Below are positions 32,884-41,913 of a stretch of 64,000 bases of DNA, piece by piece. A program made the translations under genes and the position numbers. The DNA is taken from assembly GCF_000473045.1 (NCBI RefSeq), contig NZ_AXAY01000014.1:124192-188191 (forward strand), in the 5' to 3' direction. Position 1 is the first letter of the stretch. Each line of letters begins with the position of its first letter. The stretch is from Bradyrhizobium sp. WSM3983 (GTDB lineage Bacteria; Pseudomonadota; Alphaproteobacteria; Rhizobiales; Xanthobacteraceae). Below the pieces are notes generated by a model. It did no database searches. It worked only from the letters and a program-made list of their open reading frames with translations, and had not been told where the DNA came from.

Positions 32884-35409
32884 TCATGCGCCGCGCGAAG
32901 CGGCGGAACCTTCACCGCCCTGCTTGGCGCGAATCGCGAACGGTTTCAACAGCTCGGCGCAGGCGAGATAGACGACGACGAGCAGCGCGATGCCGGCCAT
33001 CACGATCGGTGGGGGCGCGACGAAGCCGAACCAGGCCCCGAGCGGCGTGAATGGCAGGACCATCGCGACGAGCAGCGCGACCAGCGATGAGGCTGCGAGC
33101 ACGGGATCGGACCAGTTGCGCCATGGCCGCCCGTTGGTGCGGATGACAAAGATGACCAGAATCTGGGTCGCCATGGATTCGAGGAACCAGGCGGTGCGGA
33201 ATTCGTCCGGCGAAGCCTGGAACTGGTACAGCAACGCACCGAAGGTCAGAAAGTCGAACACCGACGACACCGGCCCCATGATCGCGGCGAAGCGCACCAG
33301 CCGCGACATGCTCCACACCTGCGGCTGCGCCGTCGCCTGGGCCGAGACGCGGTCGAAGGGGATGCCGAGCTCGGAAAGATCGTAGAGCAGATTGTTGAGC
33401 AGGATCTGCGTCGGCAGCATCGGCAGGAACGGCAGCGCGATCGAGGCCGCCGCCATCGACAGCATGTTGCCGAAGTTCGAGCTTGCGCCCATGCGGACAT
33501 ATTTGAGGATGTTGGCGAAGGTGCGCCGGCCCTCCTCGACGCCGTCGGCGACGACTTCGAGATCCGAGGCAAGCAGGATCATGTCGGCGGCGGCCTGCGC
33601 CACGCCTGTGGCGCCGTCAACCGACAGCCCGACATCGGCGACTTTCAGGGCTGGCGCATCGTTGATGCCGTCGCCGAGAAAACCAACCACCTCGCCGCCG
33701 GCCTGAAGCGCCTTCACGATCCGCGATTTCTGATCCGGCGCGAGCCGGCCGAACGCGTCGATCGAGCGCACCTGCAAGGCGAGTGCCTCGTCGCTGAGCT
33801 CGGCGACATCGGCTCCCGACAGGACGCGCTCGGGATTCAGTCCGACCAGGCCCGCGAGCCGCTTCACCACCACGGGATCATCGCCCGACAGGATCTTGAG
33901 GCTTACGCCACCCGCCGCGAGCCGGGCGATCGCGGCTGCGGCCGTCGGCTTCGGCGGATCGGCGAAGGCACAGAAACCTTCGAAGACGAGGTCGGTTTCG
34001 TCGTCCGTCTCCACATCGCGCAGGGCACCGGTCCATGCCCGCGAGGCGATGGCCACAGTGCGCAGGCCTTGGGTCGCGAGCTCGTGCACGCGGCCCATCG
34101 CCGCTTCGCACTTGGTCTCGTCCATCGTACACAATGCGAGCACCGCTTCCGGTGCGCCCTTGACGATCAACTGCGCGCCTTCGGGACCGGTCGCGAGCAC
34201 CGATCCCAGCCGGCGTGAGAAATCGAATGCCTGCCGTCCGGCGAGCGTCCAGCCTCGGGCGGCGTCCGGCCGGCCGGCGACGAGCGCGGCATCGAGCGCG
34301 CCACGGTCACCGCCGAGCGATGCCGCGATGGCACCGAGATGCACGGCGCGGACGTCGTCCTTGCCCGCCGCATCGAGGCTTCTCGCAAGCGTGATCTCGG
34401 CTAAGGTCAGTGTGCCCGTCTTGTCCGTGCACAGGACGGTCATGGCGCCGAGGTCGTGGATCGCGGCAAGCCGCTTCACGATCACCTTGCGCCCGGCCAT
34501 GCGCAGCGCGCCGCGCGACAGCGTCACCGTGGTGATCATCGGCAGCAGTTCCGGCGTCAGCCCGACCGCGAGCGCGACGGCGAACAGCAGCGAGTCGAGC
34601 ACGGGTCGGCCGAACACGACGCGGACGGTAAGTACGACCAGCACCAGCGCCAGCGTGGCGCGCGCGATCACGAGGCCGAATTCACGTAAATCGCGCTCGA
34701 AGGGCGAGGGTGCCTGCGTTTCCGCAAGCGCGGAGGCTGCGGCCCCGAATACGGTGTCGCGGCCGGTCCTGACCACGAGCGCGATCGCCTCGCCCGTCTG
34801 CGCCACCGCGCCGCGGAACAGCGCGTTCGAGGTGTCGTCGGGGTCGGTGGCGCCGCCGGCGCGCTTCGGCACCGGGTAAGGCTCGCCGGTGAGCGCGGCC
34901 TCGCCCGAGGTGAAGGCCGTGCTCTCCAGGACCAGCGCATCGGCCGGGATGATGTCGCCGGAGCGGACGCGCACGAGATCGCCGGGCACCACCTGGTCGA
35001 CGTCGATCTCGCGAAAGGCGCCGTCGCGCCTGACCTCGGCCTTCAAGGCCACCGAGCGGCGGAGAATCTCGGCGGCGCGGGCCGCCTGTCCTTCCTGGAT
35101 GGTGTCGAGCCCGATCGAGAGCGCGAGGATCAGGACGATGATGAGCCCGCCGATGTCGTCTCCGGTCAGCGTCGAGACGATGCCGGCCACCAGCAGGATC
35201 AGCGACAATGGCTCGAGCAGCCGGCGCAGGATCGCGCGCATCGCACCCTCGATGCGGGGTGGCGCGTCGCTGTTCGGCCCGAAGCGGTCGAGCCGTTCGG
35301 CGGCCTCGGCCCCGGTCAGGCCCGTAAGCCCGCAGCCGAGGCGGTTGCACAGCTCGAGAGGGGACAGACGCCAGAAATGGGTGTCAGGACGGTTTGGATT
35401 TTCCAGCAA
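32884..35409 (-). CDS. P-type cation-transporting ATPase, MgtA-like
   Basis: An 841-aa inner-membrane pump of the P-type IIIB (magnesium) group. Order of parts: cytoplasmic N terminus (LTGLTGAEAAERLDRFGPN), two membrane helices, actuator loop with ALTGEPYPVP, helices with GLTPELLPMI before the phosphorylation site, CTDKTGTLT with phospho-aspartate D329, nucleotide domain with VKGAPEAVL, hinge GFLGDGINDAPALK, and six C-terminal helices with ASSNFGNMLSMAAAS. NNLLYDLSELGIPFD is typical of MgtA/MgtB. The start is TTG, with GGGAG six bases upstream. Mg2+ import is likely, but the ion is inferred. No MgtC or Mg-sensing leader was recognised. Confidence 0.88.
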   Translation of the reverse strand: MLENPNRPDTHFWRLSPLELCNRLGCGLTGLTGAEAAERLDRFGPNSDAPPRIEGAMRAILRRLLEPLSLILLVAGIVSTLTGDDIGGLIIVLILALSIGLDTIQEGQAARAAEILRRSVALKAEVRRDGAFREIDVDQVVPGDLVRVRSGDIIPADALVLESTAFTSGEAALTGEPYPVPKRAGGATDPDDTSNALFRGAVAQTGEAIALVVRTGRDTVFGAAASALAETQAPSPFERDLREFGLVIARATLALVLVVLTVRVVFGRPVLDSLLFAVALAVGLTPELLPMITTVTLSRGALRMAGRKVIVKRLAAIHDLGAMTVLCTDKTGTLTLAEITLARSLDAAGKDDVRAVHLGAIAASLGGDRGALDAALVAGRPDAARGWTLAGRQAFDFSRRLGSVLATGPEGAQLIVKGAPEAVLALCTMDETKCEAAMGRVHELATQGLRTVAIASRAWTGALRDVETDDETDLVFEGFCAFADPPKPTAAAAIARLAAGGVSLKILSGDDPVVVKRLAGLVGLNPERVLSGADVAELSDEALALQVRSIDAFGRLAPDQKSRIVKALQAGGEVVGFLGDGINDAPALKVADVGLSVDGATGVAQAAADMILLASDLEVVADGVEEGRRTFANILKYVRMGASSNFGNMLSMAAASIALPFLPMLPTQILLNNLLYDLSELGIPFDRVSAQATAQPQVWSMSRLVRFAAIMGPVSSVFDFLTFGALLYQFQASPDEFRTAWFLESMATQILVIFVIRTNGRPWRNWSDPVLAASSLVALLVAMVLPFTPLGAWFGFVAPPPIVMAGIALLVVVYLACAELLKPFAIRAKQGGEGSAASRGA

Positions 35410-35780
35410 ACGCAGCTCCCGGTGTCAGGGCGTCTCGTGGCGGCAGATGCCTCCAAATTCGGCGTAACCTCTTGACCTAGAACAATCTCGATTCCCGACG
35501 GCAGGTTCGCGCGGCAAAACTCGATCCGGTGGTGGCGATCCGTGGCTGATGCAATCCTGAAGCTCGAACGGGTGTGCGAAGTGATCGACGGCCGCATCCG
35601 CGCCTAACGTCGTAGAGCCGGCCCCGCAAGGCGGATTTTTAGGGGATATCAAAGGCTTGGATCGCGCATTGAGCCCGAAAAAAGCCCCGTTCTTGCTTGC
35701 CTAGAGAGGCCGCTTCCTTTATCCGGTTGGGCTGCCTCGCGTGCGAACGGCCTTGGGCCGGGAATTGGGCTGGGCGTAGG
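35410..35780. other. Intergenic stretch without a recognised gene
   Basis: Gap between the divergent P-type ATPase and purA. I see no convincing gene. A + strand frame ending at 35607 with ADAILKLERVCEVIDGRIRA looks protein-like but lacks a start with a ribosome site, and may be a gene remnant. The right part presumably holds the purA promoter. Confidence 0.4.
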
Positions 35781-35826
35781 CATGGTCCCGGAAAAGTGGG
35801 TCCCGGTTTTCCGTTTGGATCATGCC
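35781..35826. repeat. Palindromic repeat (GGAAAAGTGGG...GGTTTTCC type)
   Basis: GGAAAA and TTTTCC arms surround GTGGGTCCCGG, and the outer CATGGTCC is mirrored by GGATCATG. This matches the abundant extragenic palindromes of Rhizobiales. It lies 36 bases before purA, thus in its leader or promoter. Confidence 0.75.
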
Positions 35827-35861
35827 ACTTACAGAGACATTCTTCGAAGGATTACCCGCGA

Positions 35862-37154
35862 ATGGCCAATGTTGTCGTCGTCGGCGCCCAGTGGGGCGAC
35901 GAAGGAAAGGGCAAGATCGTCGACTGGTTGTCGGAGCAGGCGGACATCGTCGCGCGCTTCCAGGGCGGCCATAACGCCGGCCATACGCTGGTCATCAACG
36001 GCGAGACCTACAAGCTCGCGCTGTTGCCCTCGGGCGTGCTGCGCCCGTCGAAACTGGCGGTGATCGGCAACGGCGTCGTGTTCGATCCGCAGGCCTTCCT
36101 CGACGAGGTCACCAAGCTGCGCAGCCAGGGCGTGGCGGTCGGCCCGGAGAATCTGCGCGTCGCGGAGAATGTCACCCTGATCCTGCCGCTGCACCGTGAG
36201 CTCGATGCACTCCGCGAATCGTCCAATTCGGCAACCGCGATCGGCACCACCCGCCGCGGCATCGGCCCTGCCTATGAGGACAAGGTCGGTCGTCGTGCGA
36301 TCCGCCTGATGGACCTCGCCGATCTCGACACGCTTTCGCACAAGATCGACCGGCTCCTTGCGCACCACAATGCATTGCGTCGCGGCCTCAATCTGCCGGA
36401 GTTCGACGGCAATGAGATCCTGAAGGAGCTGAGCGCGCTGGCGCCGCAGCTGTTGCCTTATGCGGAGACCGTGTGGCGTCTGCTGGATATCGAGCGGCGC
36501 GCCGGCAAGCGCATTCTGTTCGAAGGCGCCCAGGGCGCGCTGCTCGACGTCGACCACGGCACCTATCCCTACGTCACCTCGTCCAACACGGTGGCGGCGC
36601 AGGCCGCGACCGGAACGGGTATCGGTCCGAACGGGGTCGGCTACGTGCTCGGCATCTGCAAGGCCTATACGACCCGCGTCGGTCAGGGGCCGTTCCCGAC
36701 CGAACTGCTGAACGAGATCGGCGAGGAGATCGGGCGTCGCGGCCGCGAGTTCGGGGTCAATACCGGGCGCAAGCGCCGCTGCGGCTGGTTCGATGCCGTC
36801 CTGGTCCGCCAGACCGTGCGAACCTGCGGCATCAACGGGCTGGCGCTGACCAAGCTCGACATTCTCGACGGCTTCGATTCGATCGAGGTCTGCGTCGGCT
36901 ACAAGCTCGACGGCAAGGAGATCGACCATTTTCCGGCCGGCGAGGGCGCCCAGGCCCGGGTCGAGCCGATCTACGAGACCATCGAGGGCTGGAAGGAGCC
37001 GACCGCCAACGCGCGGTCCTGGGCCGACCTGCCCGCCCAGGCCATCAAATATGTCCGCCGGATCGAGGAATTGGTGGGGTGCCCGGTGGCGCTGCTTTCC
37101 ACCAGCCCCGAGCGCGAGGATACTATCCTGGTGCAAAATCCGTTTGAGGCTTAA
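35862..37154 (+). CDS. purA: Adenylosuccinate synthase
   Basis: A 430-aa cytoplasmic enzyme that joins IMP and aspartate with GTP to form adenylosuccinate, the first step from IMP to AMP. The N-terminal GAQWGDEGKGKIVDWLS holds the P-loop-like GTP site and the catalytic Asp; GHNAGHTLV, TTRRGIGPAYEDK, FEGAQGALLDVDHGTYPYVT and NTGRKRRCGWFD follow. Length and order are standard. GAAGGA lies about ten bases before the ATG; upstream frames only extend into the repeat. The next gene follows after 37 bases and could share the transcript. Confidence 0.97.
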   Translation: MANVVVVGAQWGDEGKGKIVDWLSEQADIVARFQGGHNAGHTLVINGETYKLALLPSGVLRPSKLAVIGNGVVFDPQAFLDEVTKLRSQGVAVGPENLRVAENVTLILPLHRELDALRESSNSATAIGTTRRGIGPAYEDKVGRRAIRLMDLADLDTLSHKIDRLLAHHNALRRGLNLPEFDGNEILKELSALAPQLLPYAETVWRLLDIERRAGKRILFEGAQGALLDVDHGTYPYVTSSNTVAAQAATGTGIGPNGVGYVLGICKAYTTRVGQGPFPTELLNEIGEEIGRRGREFGVNTGRKRRCGWFDAVLVRQTVRTCGINGLALTKLDILDGFDSIEVCVGYKLDGKEIDHFPAGEGAQARVEPIYETIEGWKEPTANARSWADLPAQAIKYVRRIEELVGCPVALLSTSPEREDTILVQNPFEA

Positions 37155-37191
37155 CGATCTCTTACTAGGACGCGCGTATAGTTGAGTAGAA

Positions 37192-38790
37192 ATGGCTGAT
37201 TACTATCCGCTGATCGCCCGCGCTATTGCCGCCCTGGACCCCAACGCTCCCGGCGAAAGCCGTCGCGCGCTCTATGAGCGGGCGCGCACGGCCCTGATCG
37301 CGCAACTCCGCAGCGTGCAGCCGCCGCTCTCCGAATCCGAGATCACCCGCGAGCGGCTGTCGCTGGAAGAGGCCGTCCGCAAGGTCGAATCGGAGGCCGC
37401 CCAGCGCGCCCGCGAGGCCTCGCGTCCCGGTGGCGGCGCCCGCGCTGGCGGCGGCAGCGGCGATGCGTTCCGCCGGGCCAGCGCTCGCGCGGCTGAAAAC
37501 AATCCGCCCGCACCCTCTCAACCAGCCGCACCGCCGCGGGCCCGTCCCGCCGCGCCGCCGCCGCGCGACGATCGCCCGCCGCTCGGCGGCGACGACCAGA
37601 ACGATGCTCCGCGTCCGCCGCGCGCACCGCGTTTCGATGCGCCGCGCCAACCGGTTCCGCCGGAGCCGCCGGCCGGGCGTGATCGCTCGCCTCCGCGCCG
37701 CCCGCCGGACGGCGGACCGCCGCCACCGTTGCCGCCGGCGCCTGGCGTGCGCGGCTTCCGCGACATCACCGCCGACGTCAACGATCTCGGCGGCGCCGCC
37801 GCACAGGCCAACCGCGCCGCGCGCCGCACCTACGCCAACGTGCCCTCGCCCTCGCCGGAATTCGATCGGCTCGAGCCGAGCCTGGAAAACCGCGCCGCCG
37901 ATCCCGATGCGCCCTATTCCTATGACGAGTCGATGGAGGAGGCCGAGCGCTACACGCCGCAGCCGCCGTCGCCGCGTCAGCGCATCGCAGGCGATCGCGG
38001 TGCCAAGAAGCCCAAGCGCACCGGCTCCATCTTCCCGTTCAAGAGCGCGATCGCCATCGGCATCGTGCTGATCCTGGTCGGCGCCGGCATCCTCTGGGGC
38101 AAACAGCTGGTCCAGACCGCGACCAACATGTTGAAGTCCTCGCCCACCCAGGTGGTCGACGCGCCGAAGGATGCCTCGCAGCCGCAGAGCAAGCCGAAGA
38201 TTCCGGATCGCGTCGGCCAGCCCTCGGCGAGCGACCAGCCGGCCGCGCCGGTGGCGCAGAAGGTCGTGCTCTATGACGAGGATCCGTCCGACCCGAAGGG
38301 CAAGCAATATGTCGGCTCGGTGGTGTGGCGGCTCGAGCCGATCAAGGCGTCGGGCAACCAGAAGGCCGACATCGCCGTGCGCGCGGACATCGAGATTCCC
38401 GATCGCAAGTTCAAGATGACGATGTCGTTCCGCCGCAACACCGACTCGTCGCTGCCGGCGAGCCACACGGCGGAGCTGACCTTCATCCTGCCGCCGGATT
38501 TTCCGGGCGGCAGCGTCTCCAACGTGCCGGGCATCCTGATGAAGTCGAACGAGCAGGCGCGCGGCACGCCGCTCGCGGGCCTCGCAGTCAAGGTCACCGA
38601 CGGCTTCTTCCTGGTTGGCCTCTCCAATGTCGACGCCGACCGCGCGCGCAACGTCCAGCTCCTGAAGGAGCGCTCCTGGTTCGACGTGCCGCTGGTCTAC
38701 GCCAACCAGCGCCGCGCCATCATCGCCATCGAGAAGGGTGCCCCCGGCGAGCGCGCCTTCAACGACGCCTTCGCGCAGTGGGGCGACTAG
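37192..38790 (+). CDS. Conserved proline-rich membrane protein of unknown function
   Basis: A 532-aa protein I cannot name. The first 65 residues are helical and conserved-looking (MADYYPLIARAIAALDPN, then YERARTALIAQLRSV and LEEAVRKVESEAAQRA). Residues about 80-190 are a low-complexity, disordered stretch dominated by P, R, A and D. One membrane helix lies at about 283-303 (AIAIGIVLILVGAGILW), and the last 150 residues form a beta-rich domain (VLYDEDPSDPKGKQYVGSVV to the end). The likely topology is a cytoplasmic N-terminal half and a periplasmic C-terminal half. It sits directly behind purA, but nothing in it suggests a purine role. Confidence 0.75.
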   Translation: MADYYPLIARAIAALDPNAPGESRRALYERARTALIAQLRSVQPPLSESEITRERLSLEEAVRKVESEAAQRAREASRPGGGARAGGGSGDAFRRASARAAENNPPAPSQPAAPPRARPAAPPPRDDRPPLGGDDQNDAPRPPRAPRFDAPRQPVPPEPPAGRDRSPPRRPPDGGPPPPLPPAPGVRGFRDITADVNDLGGAAAQANRAARRTYANVPSPSPEFDRLEPSLENRAADPDAPYSYDESMEEAERYTPQPPSPRQRIAGDRGAKKPKRTGSIFPFKSAIAIGIVLILVGAGILWGKQLVQTATNMLKSSPTQVVDAPKDASQPQSKPKIPDRVGQPSASDQPAAPVAQKVVLYDEDPSDPKGKQYVGSVVWRLEPIKASGNQKADIAVRADIEIPDRKFKMTMSFRRNTDSSLPASHTAELTFILPPDFPGGSVSNVPGILMKSNEQARGTPLAGLAVKVTDGFFLVGLSNVDADRARNVQLLKERSWFDVPLVYANQRRAIIAIEKGAPGERAFNDAFAQWGD

Positions 38791-38810
38791 GCTGAGCCTG
38801 GTCCTCGTCT

Positions 38811-38913
38811 GTCATTCCGGGGCGCGCGTAGCGCGAGCCCGGAATCCATTTCCCGGCATCACATGCTGCACAATGGATTCCGGGCTCGACGCTGCGCGCC
38901 GCCCCGGCATGAC
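38811..38913. repeat. Palindromic repeat (GTCATTCCGGGGC type)
   Basis: GTCATTCCGGGGC is mirrored, with one mismatch, by GCCCCGGCATGAC, and inside it GGAATCCATT (38841-38850) by AATGGATTCC (38872-38881). It is a dispersed element between convergent genes and may act as a bidirectional transcript end. Confidence 0.8.
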
Positions 38914-38925
38914 TTGCAGATGGGT

Positions 38926-39216
38926 TTATTGAGCCGCCGCTTCCCGCTTGCGCGATGCCGCTGCGGCGGCCGCTTCGCGATCCATCACGGCGCGGCAGCC
39001 GGGGCTGACCTGCGCCTTTTTGTGCACCATGCAGGCCCTGATCCGCGGGATGTCAGGGATTTCACTGGAGCACAGCCGCATCGCGTCGCCCGAGCACATC
39101 TGCTGCGCTTCGGACGAAAAGGCGAGGCCGGGCGATGTCTGGATGACGATTGCGGTGGTGGCGAAGGCCAACAGCGAAGCGGTGGTTTTGAACAGTGAAG
39201 CGATGGTGCGTGTCAT
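38926..39216 (-). CDS. Small secreted cysteine-rich protein, copy 1
   Basis: A 96-aa exported protein: signal peptide with core TTASLLAFATTAIVIQTSPGLAF cut near residue 31, then MCSGDAMRLCSSEIP, CMVHKKAQVSPGC and a charged Ala-rich tail. The four cysteines (C-x8-C-x11-C-x11-C in outline) match those of the gene at 39471: C-S-x-D-A-x-R-L-C...C...S-x-x-C. This looks like the GLG1-type Cys-rich repeat found in short periplasmic proteins. The function is unknown. The ATG at 39216 was chosen because it directly precedes the signal peptide. Confidence 0.7.
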   Translation of the reverse strand: MTRTIASLFKTTASLLAFATTAIVIQTSPGLAFSSEAQQMCSGDAMRLCSSEIPDIPRIRACMVHKKAQVSPGCRAVMDREAAAAAASRKREAAAQ

Positions 39217-39470
39217 GAAGAATGCGTCCCCGAGTTCCGTGGATTGAACCACTTGGTTTTGGGGCGCCGCACGCGGCTTGATGTGCCGCATGTCACAGCC
39301 TTCACGTCGGGAACTCAATCCCGCATGTGGTCGCTCGATCTCTTGATGCTCGAATCGAAAAGTGCTGCGCCGCCCGATTCGAGTATGCGCGATTGTCGCG
39401 AAGCTTCAATGGGCGACGCAAAGGAATTCGCAATTGTTGCGCGTCCGTCACGCAACATGCGAAGCCGACC

Positions 39471-39716
39471 TCACATGCCGTGACTCTGGAACACCTTGCT
39501 GCATGACTTCGACAGCTTCGCACGATGGGCTTGCAGGCAACCTTGCACCGCATCGTCATTGCCGAGGTCCTTGCGGCACAGCCGCGAGGCATCGCGTGAG
39601 CAGGCATTCTGCTCCTGCGGCGTGCCCTTATGGCCTTGCGCGAAGGCAGGTTCGTTCGACAGGCCACCGAGGGCCGTGAGCGTGATCGTCGCCAGCAACA
39701 ACAGTTTACGAGACAT
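39471..39716 (-). CDS. Small secreted cysteine-rich protein, copy 2
   Basis: An 81-aa exported protein. Signal peptide MSRKLLLLATITLTALGG, then a mature part with ACSRDASRLCRKDLG, GCLQAHRAKLSKSC and a short end. It is a paralogue of the gene at 38926, in the same orientation 254 bases away, sharing the four-cysteine spacing with C-S-x-D-A-x-R-L-C. The pair probably arose by duplication and may bind metal or be disulfide-locked in the periplasm (inference). No enzyme motif is seen. Confidence 0.7.
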   Translation of the reverse strand: MSRKLLLLATITLTALGGLSNEPAFAQGHKGTPQEQNACSRDASRLCRKDLGNDDAVQGCLQAHRAKLSKSCSKVFQSHGM

Positions 39717-39859
39717 CGGCGGCTCCGGATCTGACAGGTGAATTTCAGGTCCAGTCTGAACCCGCCGCCTTGCCACTAGTTCCCCAAGCAGCCCGCAACC
39801 CCGCTATCCAAGGTTCCCGGCACGCTGCTATAAAAGCCCTCGGGTTTGAGGAGTTCTTG

Positions 39860-40282
39860 ATGAAACGCTATCTGGTGTTTGCGCTCGTTGGTCCGTTCGT
39901 GGGCGGCTTCCTGCTGCTGCTGACGACGACCTACCAGTCCGGCTACTGGACCCAGACCAGCCTCAGCGAGGTCGGCAAGCTGTTCGTCGTGTTCTTCAAG
40001 ACGCTGCAATACAGCTATCTGTTCGGTTTCCTGCCGTCGCTGATGATCGGCGCGGTCGACGACATCCTGATGCATGTCAGGCGAGTCGGGCCGGTGCTGC
40101 GGATGCTGCTGGTCGGCCTGTTCGCCTTTATCCTGGCGTCGCTGACCTACGGCTCGCGCGGGTCGGATTCGGGCGCGGTGCAGTTCATCCTGTACGGCCT
40201 CGTCGGCTTCGTGCCGGCGGTGCTGTCATCCTGGTTCGTGCATCACTATGTCGAGGAGCCGCAACCGGCGGCGGCGAGCTGA
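39860..40282 (+). CDS. Small membrane protein, DUF5413-like
   Basis: A 140-aa integral membrane protein with four hydrophobic segments: VFALVGPFVGGFLLLLTTTY, YLFGFLPSLMIGAVDDILM, LRMLLVGLFAFILASLTYG and FILYGLVGFVPAVLSSWFV. GAGGAG lies six bases before the ATG. It resembles the short four-helix proteins annotated DUF5413 in Bradyrhizobium; function unknown. It is 55 bases upstream of the DUF4112 gene in the same orientation and may be co-transcribed with it. Confidence 0.7.
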   Translation: MKRYLVFALVGPFVGGFLLLLTTTYQSGYWTQTSLSEVGKLFVVFFKTLQYSYLFGFLPSLMIGAVDDILMHVRRVGPVLRMLLVGLFAFILASLTYGSRGSDSGAVQFILYGLVGFVPAVLSSWFVHHYVEEPQPAAAS

Positions 40283-40337
40283 GCGCGCGACCTTCGGACG
40301 CGGCGCAGCAACCTCCTCCGCGCTCGCGCGTTCCCCA

Positions 40338-40892
40338 ATGGCCATGACGATGCAAGACGACGACATTCTCGCGCCACGCAGGTCCCGTTCAGGGACGCAG
40401 TCGCGCGCCGATTTTTCGAGCCGCAAGGCGCAAGGGCCGATCATCGACCAGGACGGTCATGAGATCCGTCCTGAAGCGCTGGAGCATGGGTTTCAAGAGT
40501 TTCGCTTCGAGTTCGGCCAAGGCAACAGCAATCCGTTCGGCAGTCTGACGCGCGAGCAGCGCATCGCACGGCTCGAGGCGATCGCGAAGTTGCTCGATGT
40601 AGCCTTCATCCTGCCGGGCACCAATATTCGCTACGGCATCGACGGGCTGATCGGCTTGATCCCGGTTGTCGGCGACATCATCACCACCGCGATCTCGCTC
40701 TGGCTGGTGCGCGAGGCGCGGGCGATCGGCGCGCCCTGGCACATCACCGCGAGGATGCTGGGCAATGTCGCGGTCGACGGCGTGGTCGGCATCGTGCCGT
40801 TCGCCGGCGACGCCTTCGACGTCATGTTCCGCGCCAACATGCGCAACGTGCGCCTCTTGCGCCGCTGGCTCGACAAGCAGCCGCGGATATGA
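40338..40892 (+). CDS. DUF4112 membrane protein
   Basis: A 184-aa protein with a polar N-terminal third (MAMTMQDDDILAPRRSRSG onwards) and a C-terminal DUF4112 domain. The domain shows RLEAIAKLLDVAFILPGTNI, YGIDGLIGLIPVVGDIITT, MLGNVAVDGVVGIVPFAGDA and a basic end (NMRNVRLLRRWLD). The paired GLIPVVGD and GIVPFAGD motifs mark two re-entrant-like hydrophobic stretches. Function unknown. Start is the ATG at 40338; ATGs two and four codons later are alternatives with no clear ribosome site to decide. Confidence 0.8.
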   Translation: MAMTMQDDDILAPRRSRSGTQSRADFSSRKAQGPIIDQDGHEIRPEALEHGFQEFRFEFGQGNSNPFGSLTREQRIARLEAIAKLLDVAFILPGTNIRYGIDGLIGLIPVVGDIITTAISLWLVREARAIGAPWHITARMLGNVAVDGVVGIVPFAGDAFDVMFRANMRNVRLLRRWLDKQPRI

Positions 40893-40938
40893 GCTGCGAA
40901 GAATCTTGAGTGAGGTGGTCGAGCGTCAGGCTCAGTGC

Positions 40939-41060
40939 ACCTCTCCCGCAAGCGGGAGAGGTCGGCGCATAGCGCCGGGTGAGGGCTTTCGCCTCTCGGG
41001 GGTTCTCGATCGCAGAGGCACCCTCACCCCAGCCCTCTCGCGCAAGCGGGAGAGGGAGAA
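40939..41060. repeat. Palindromic repeat (CTCTCCCGCAAGCGGGAGAG type)
   Basis: A perfect CTCTCCCGC/GCGGGAGAG hairpin opens at 40941-40960 and a CTCTCGCGCAAGCGGGAGAG form closes it near 41035-41054. CCGGGTGAGGG is mirrored by CCCTCACCC in between. It is a typical long dispersed palindrome, here between convergent genes. Confidence 0.75.
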
Positions 41061-41133
41061 CTAAAAAACGCAAAAAGCGCGACAGCCTGTCGGCCATCGC
41101 GCGTTCTGCGCACATCAGAGGCTTTAAGAAAAC

Positions 41134-41427
41134 TTACGCCGCGTCGGCGTCGGTCTCGGCGACCGGCTCCGGCTTGCGGTGACGCGGCAGCGGGAAGGCT
41201 TCGCTCTCATAGAGCGAGCGGATGCCGTTCTGATCGAAACGGGCTTCCTCGACCTGGAGATACGCGCCATTCAGCGAATCCGTCGGCAACTGCTCCATCG
41301 CGAACTGCACAGCTTCGGCCGCGGTGCCGAACCGACGATAGGTGAAGCCTGCGCGCTTCTTCTTGCGGATCGCGGCGGGGAAGAGTTCGGCGGAGGTGTT
41401 GAAGTTGAACGGACGCAGTGGACGCAT
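41134..41427 (-). CDS. Conserved small cytoplasmic protein, function unknown
   Basis: A 97-aa hydrophilic protein, MRPLRPFNFNTSAELFPA at the start, then a basic stretch (IRKKKRAGFTYRRF), an alpha/beta middle (TAAEAVQFAMEQLPTDSLNG, AYLQVEEARF) and an acidic, Ala-rich end. I do not recognise a family. No signal peptide or membrane segment. GAGG lies upstream of the ATG at some distance. Codon use and the compact frame argue for a real gene. It lies between a repeat and a DUF3309 gene. Confidence 0.65.
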   Translation of the reverse strand: MRPLRPFNFNTSAELFPAAIRKKKRAGFTYRRFGTAAEAVQFAMEQLPTDSLNGAYLQVEEARFDQNGIRSLYESEAFPLPRHRKPEPVAETDADAA

Positions 41428-41641
41428 GGTCAAAGACCTCGTGATCTTGTCTGGGGCTTTAAGCGCGTGGGGTTTGGCAAGGCGGCGGCCACGATCGGGT
41501 GGGCCCGCCGCACATCGCATTTTCGTCCTCTAATATAGGCCGTTTTGACAGAAATGCGACCCCTGCGATGGGAGATGATGAATCCACGCATGGCAGGTCC
41601 GCAACCGCGGAAAATATAATAATTACAGAAACTTAAATGGT

Positions 41642-41806
41642 TTACAGTTTGCCAAGAAGCAGCAGGACGAGCAACACCACCAGAACGACGCCGCCGATCC
41701 CCATGCCGGAATGGCCCATGCCGTAGCCATAGCCGCCGATCCGGCCGGACCAGCCGCCCAGCAGATAGATGATCACCAGGATGATCAGGATGGTCCCGAG
41801 TGACAT
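41642..41806 (-). CDS. DUF3309 small membrane protein
   Basis: A 54-aa protein with two hydrophobic helices: LGTILIILVIIYLLGGW and VVLVVLLVLLLLGKL, joined by a Gly-rich loop (GRIGGYGYGMGHSGMGIGG). This is the DUF3309 pattern, common as short membrane peptides in alphaproteobacteria; function unknown. AGGGAGG lies five bases before the ATG. It follows msrB in the same orientation, 107 bases away. Confidence 0.82.
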   Translation of the reverse strand: MSLGTILIILVIIYLLGGWSGRIGGYGYGMGHSGMGIGGVVLVVLLVLLLLGKL

Positions 41807-41913
41807 GGCGTCCTCCCTGGCGGCCGCCGGATGACGTTCAACGGCTGGACCGCCAGACAAGAAAAGCACATAGCGCCGCCGGGTTCCATCGGGGAACCCA
41901 GCGCCGCGCAACC

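Noticed and set aside
35520..35607. Short + strand frame ending RVCEVIDGRIRA
   Set aside because: No start with a ribosome site and no neighbours to support it; it may be a gene remnant but cannot be claimed.
35640..35861. Purine riboswitch or other leader RNA before purA
   Set aside because: No recognisable riboswitch core; the only structure is the dispersed palindrome at 35781.
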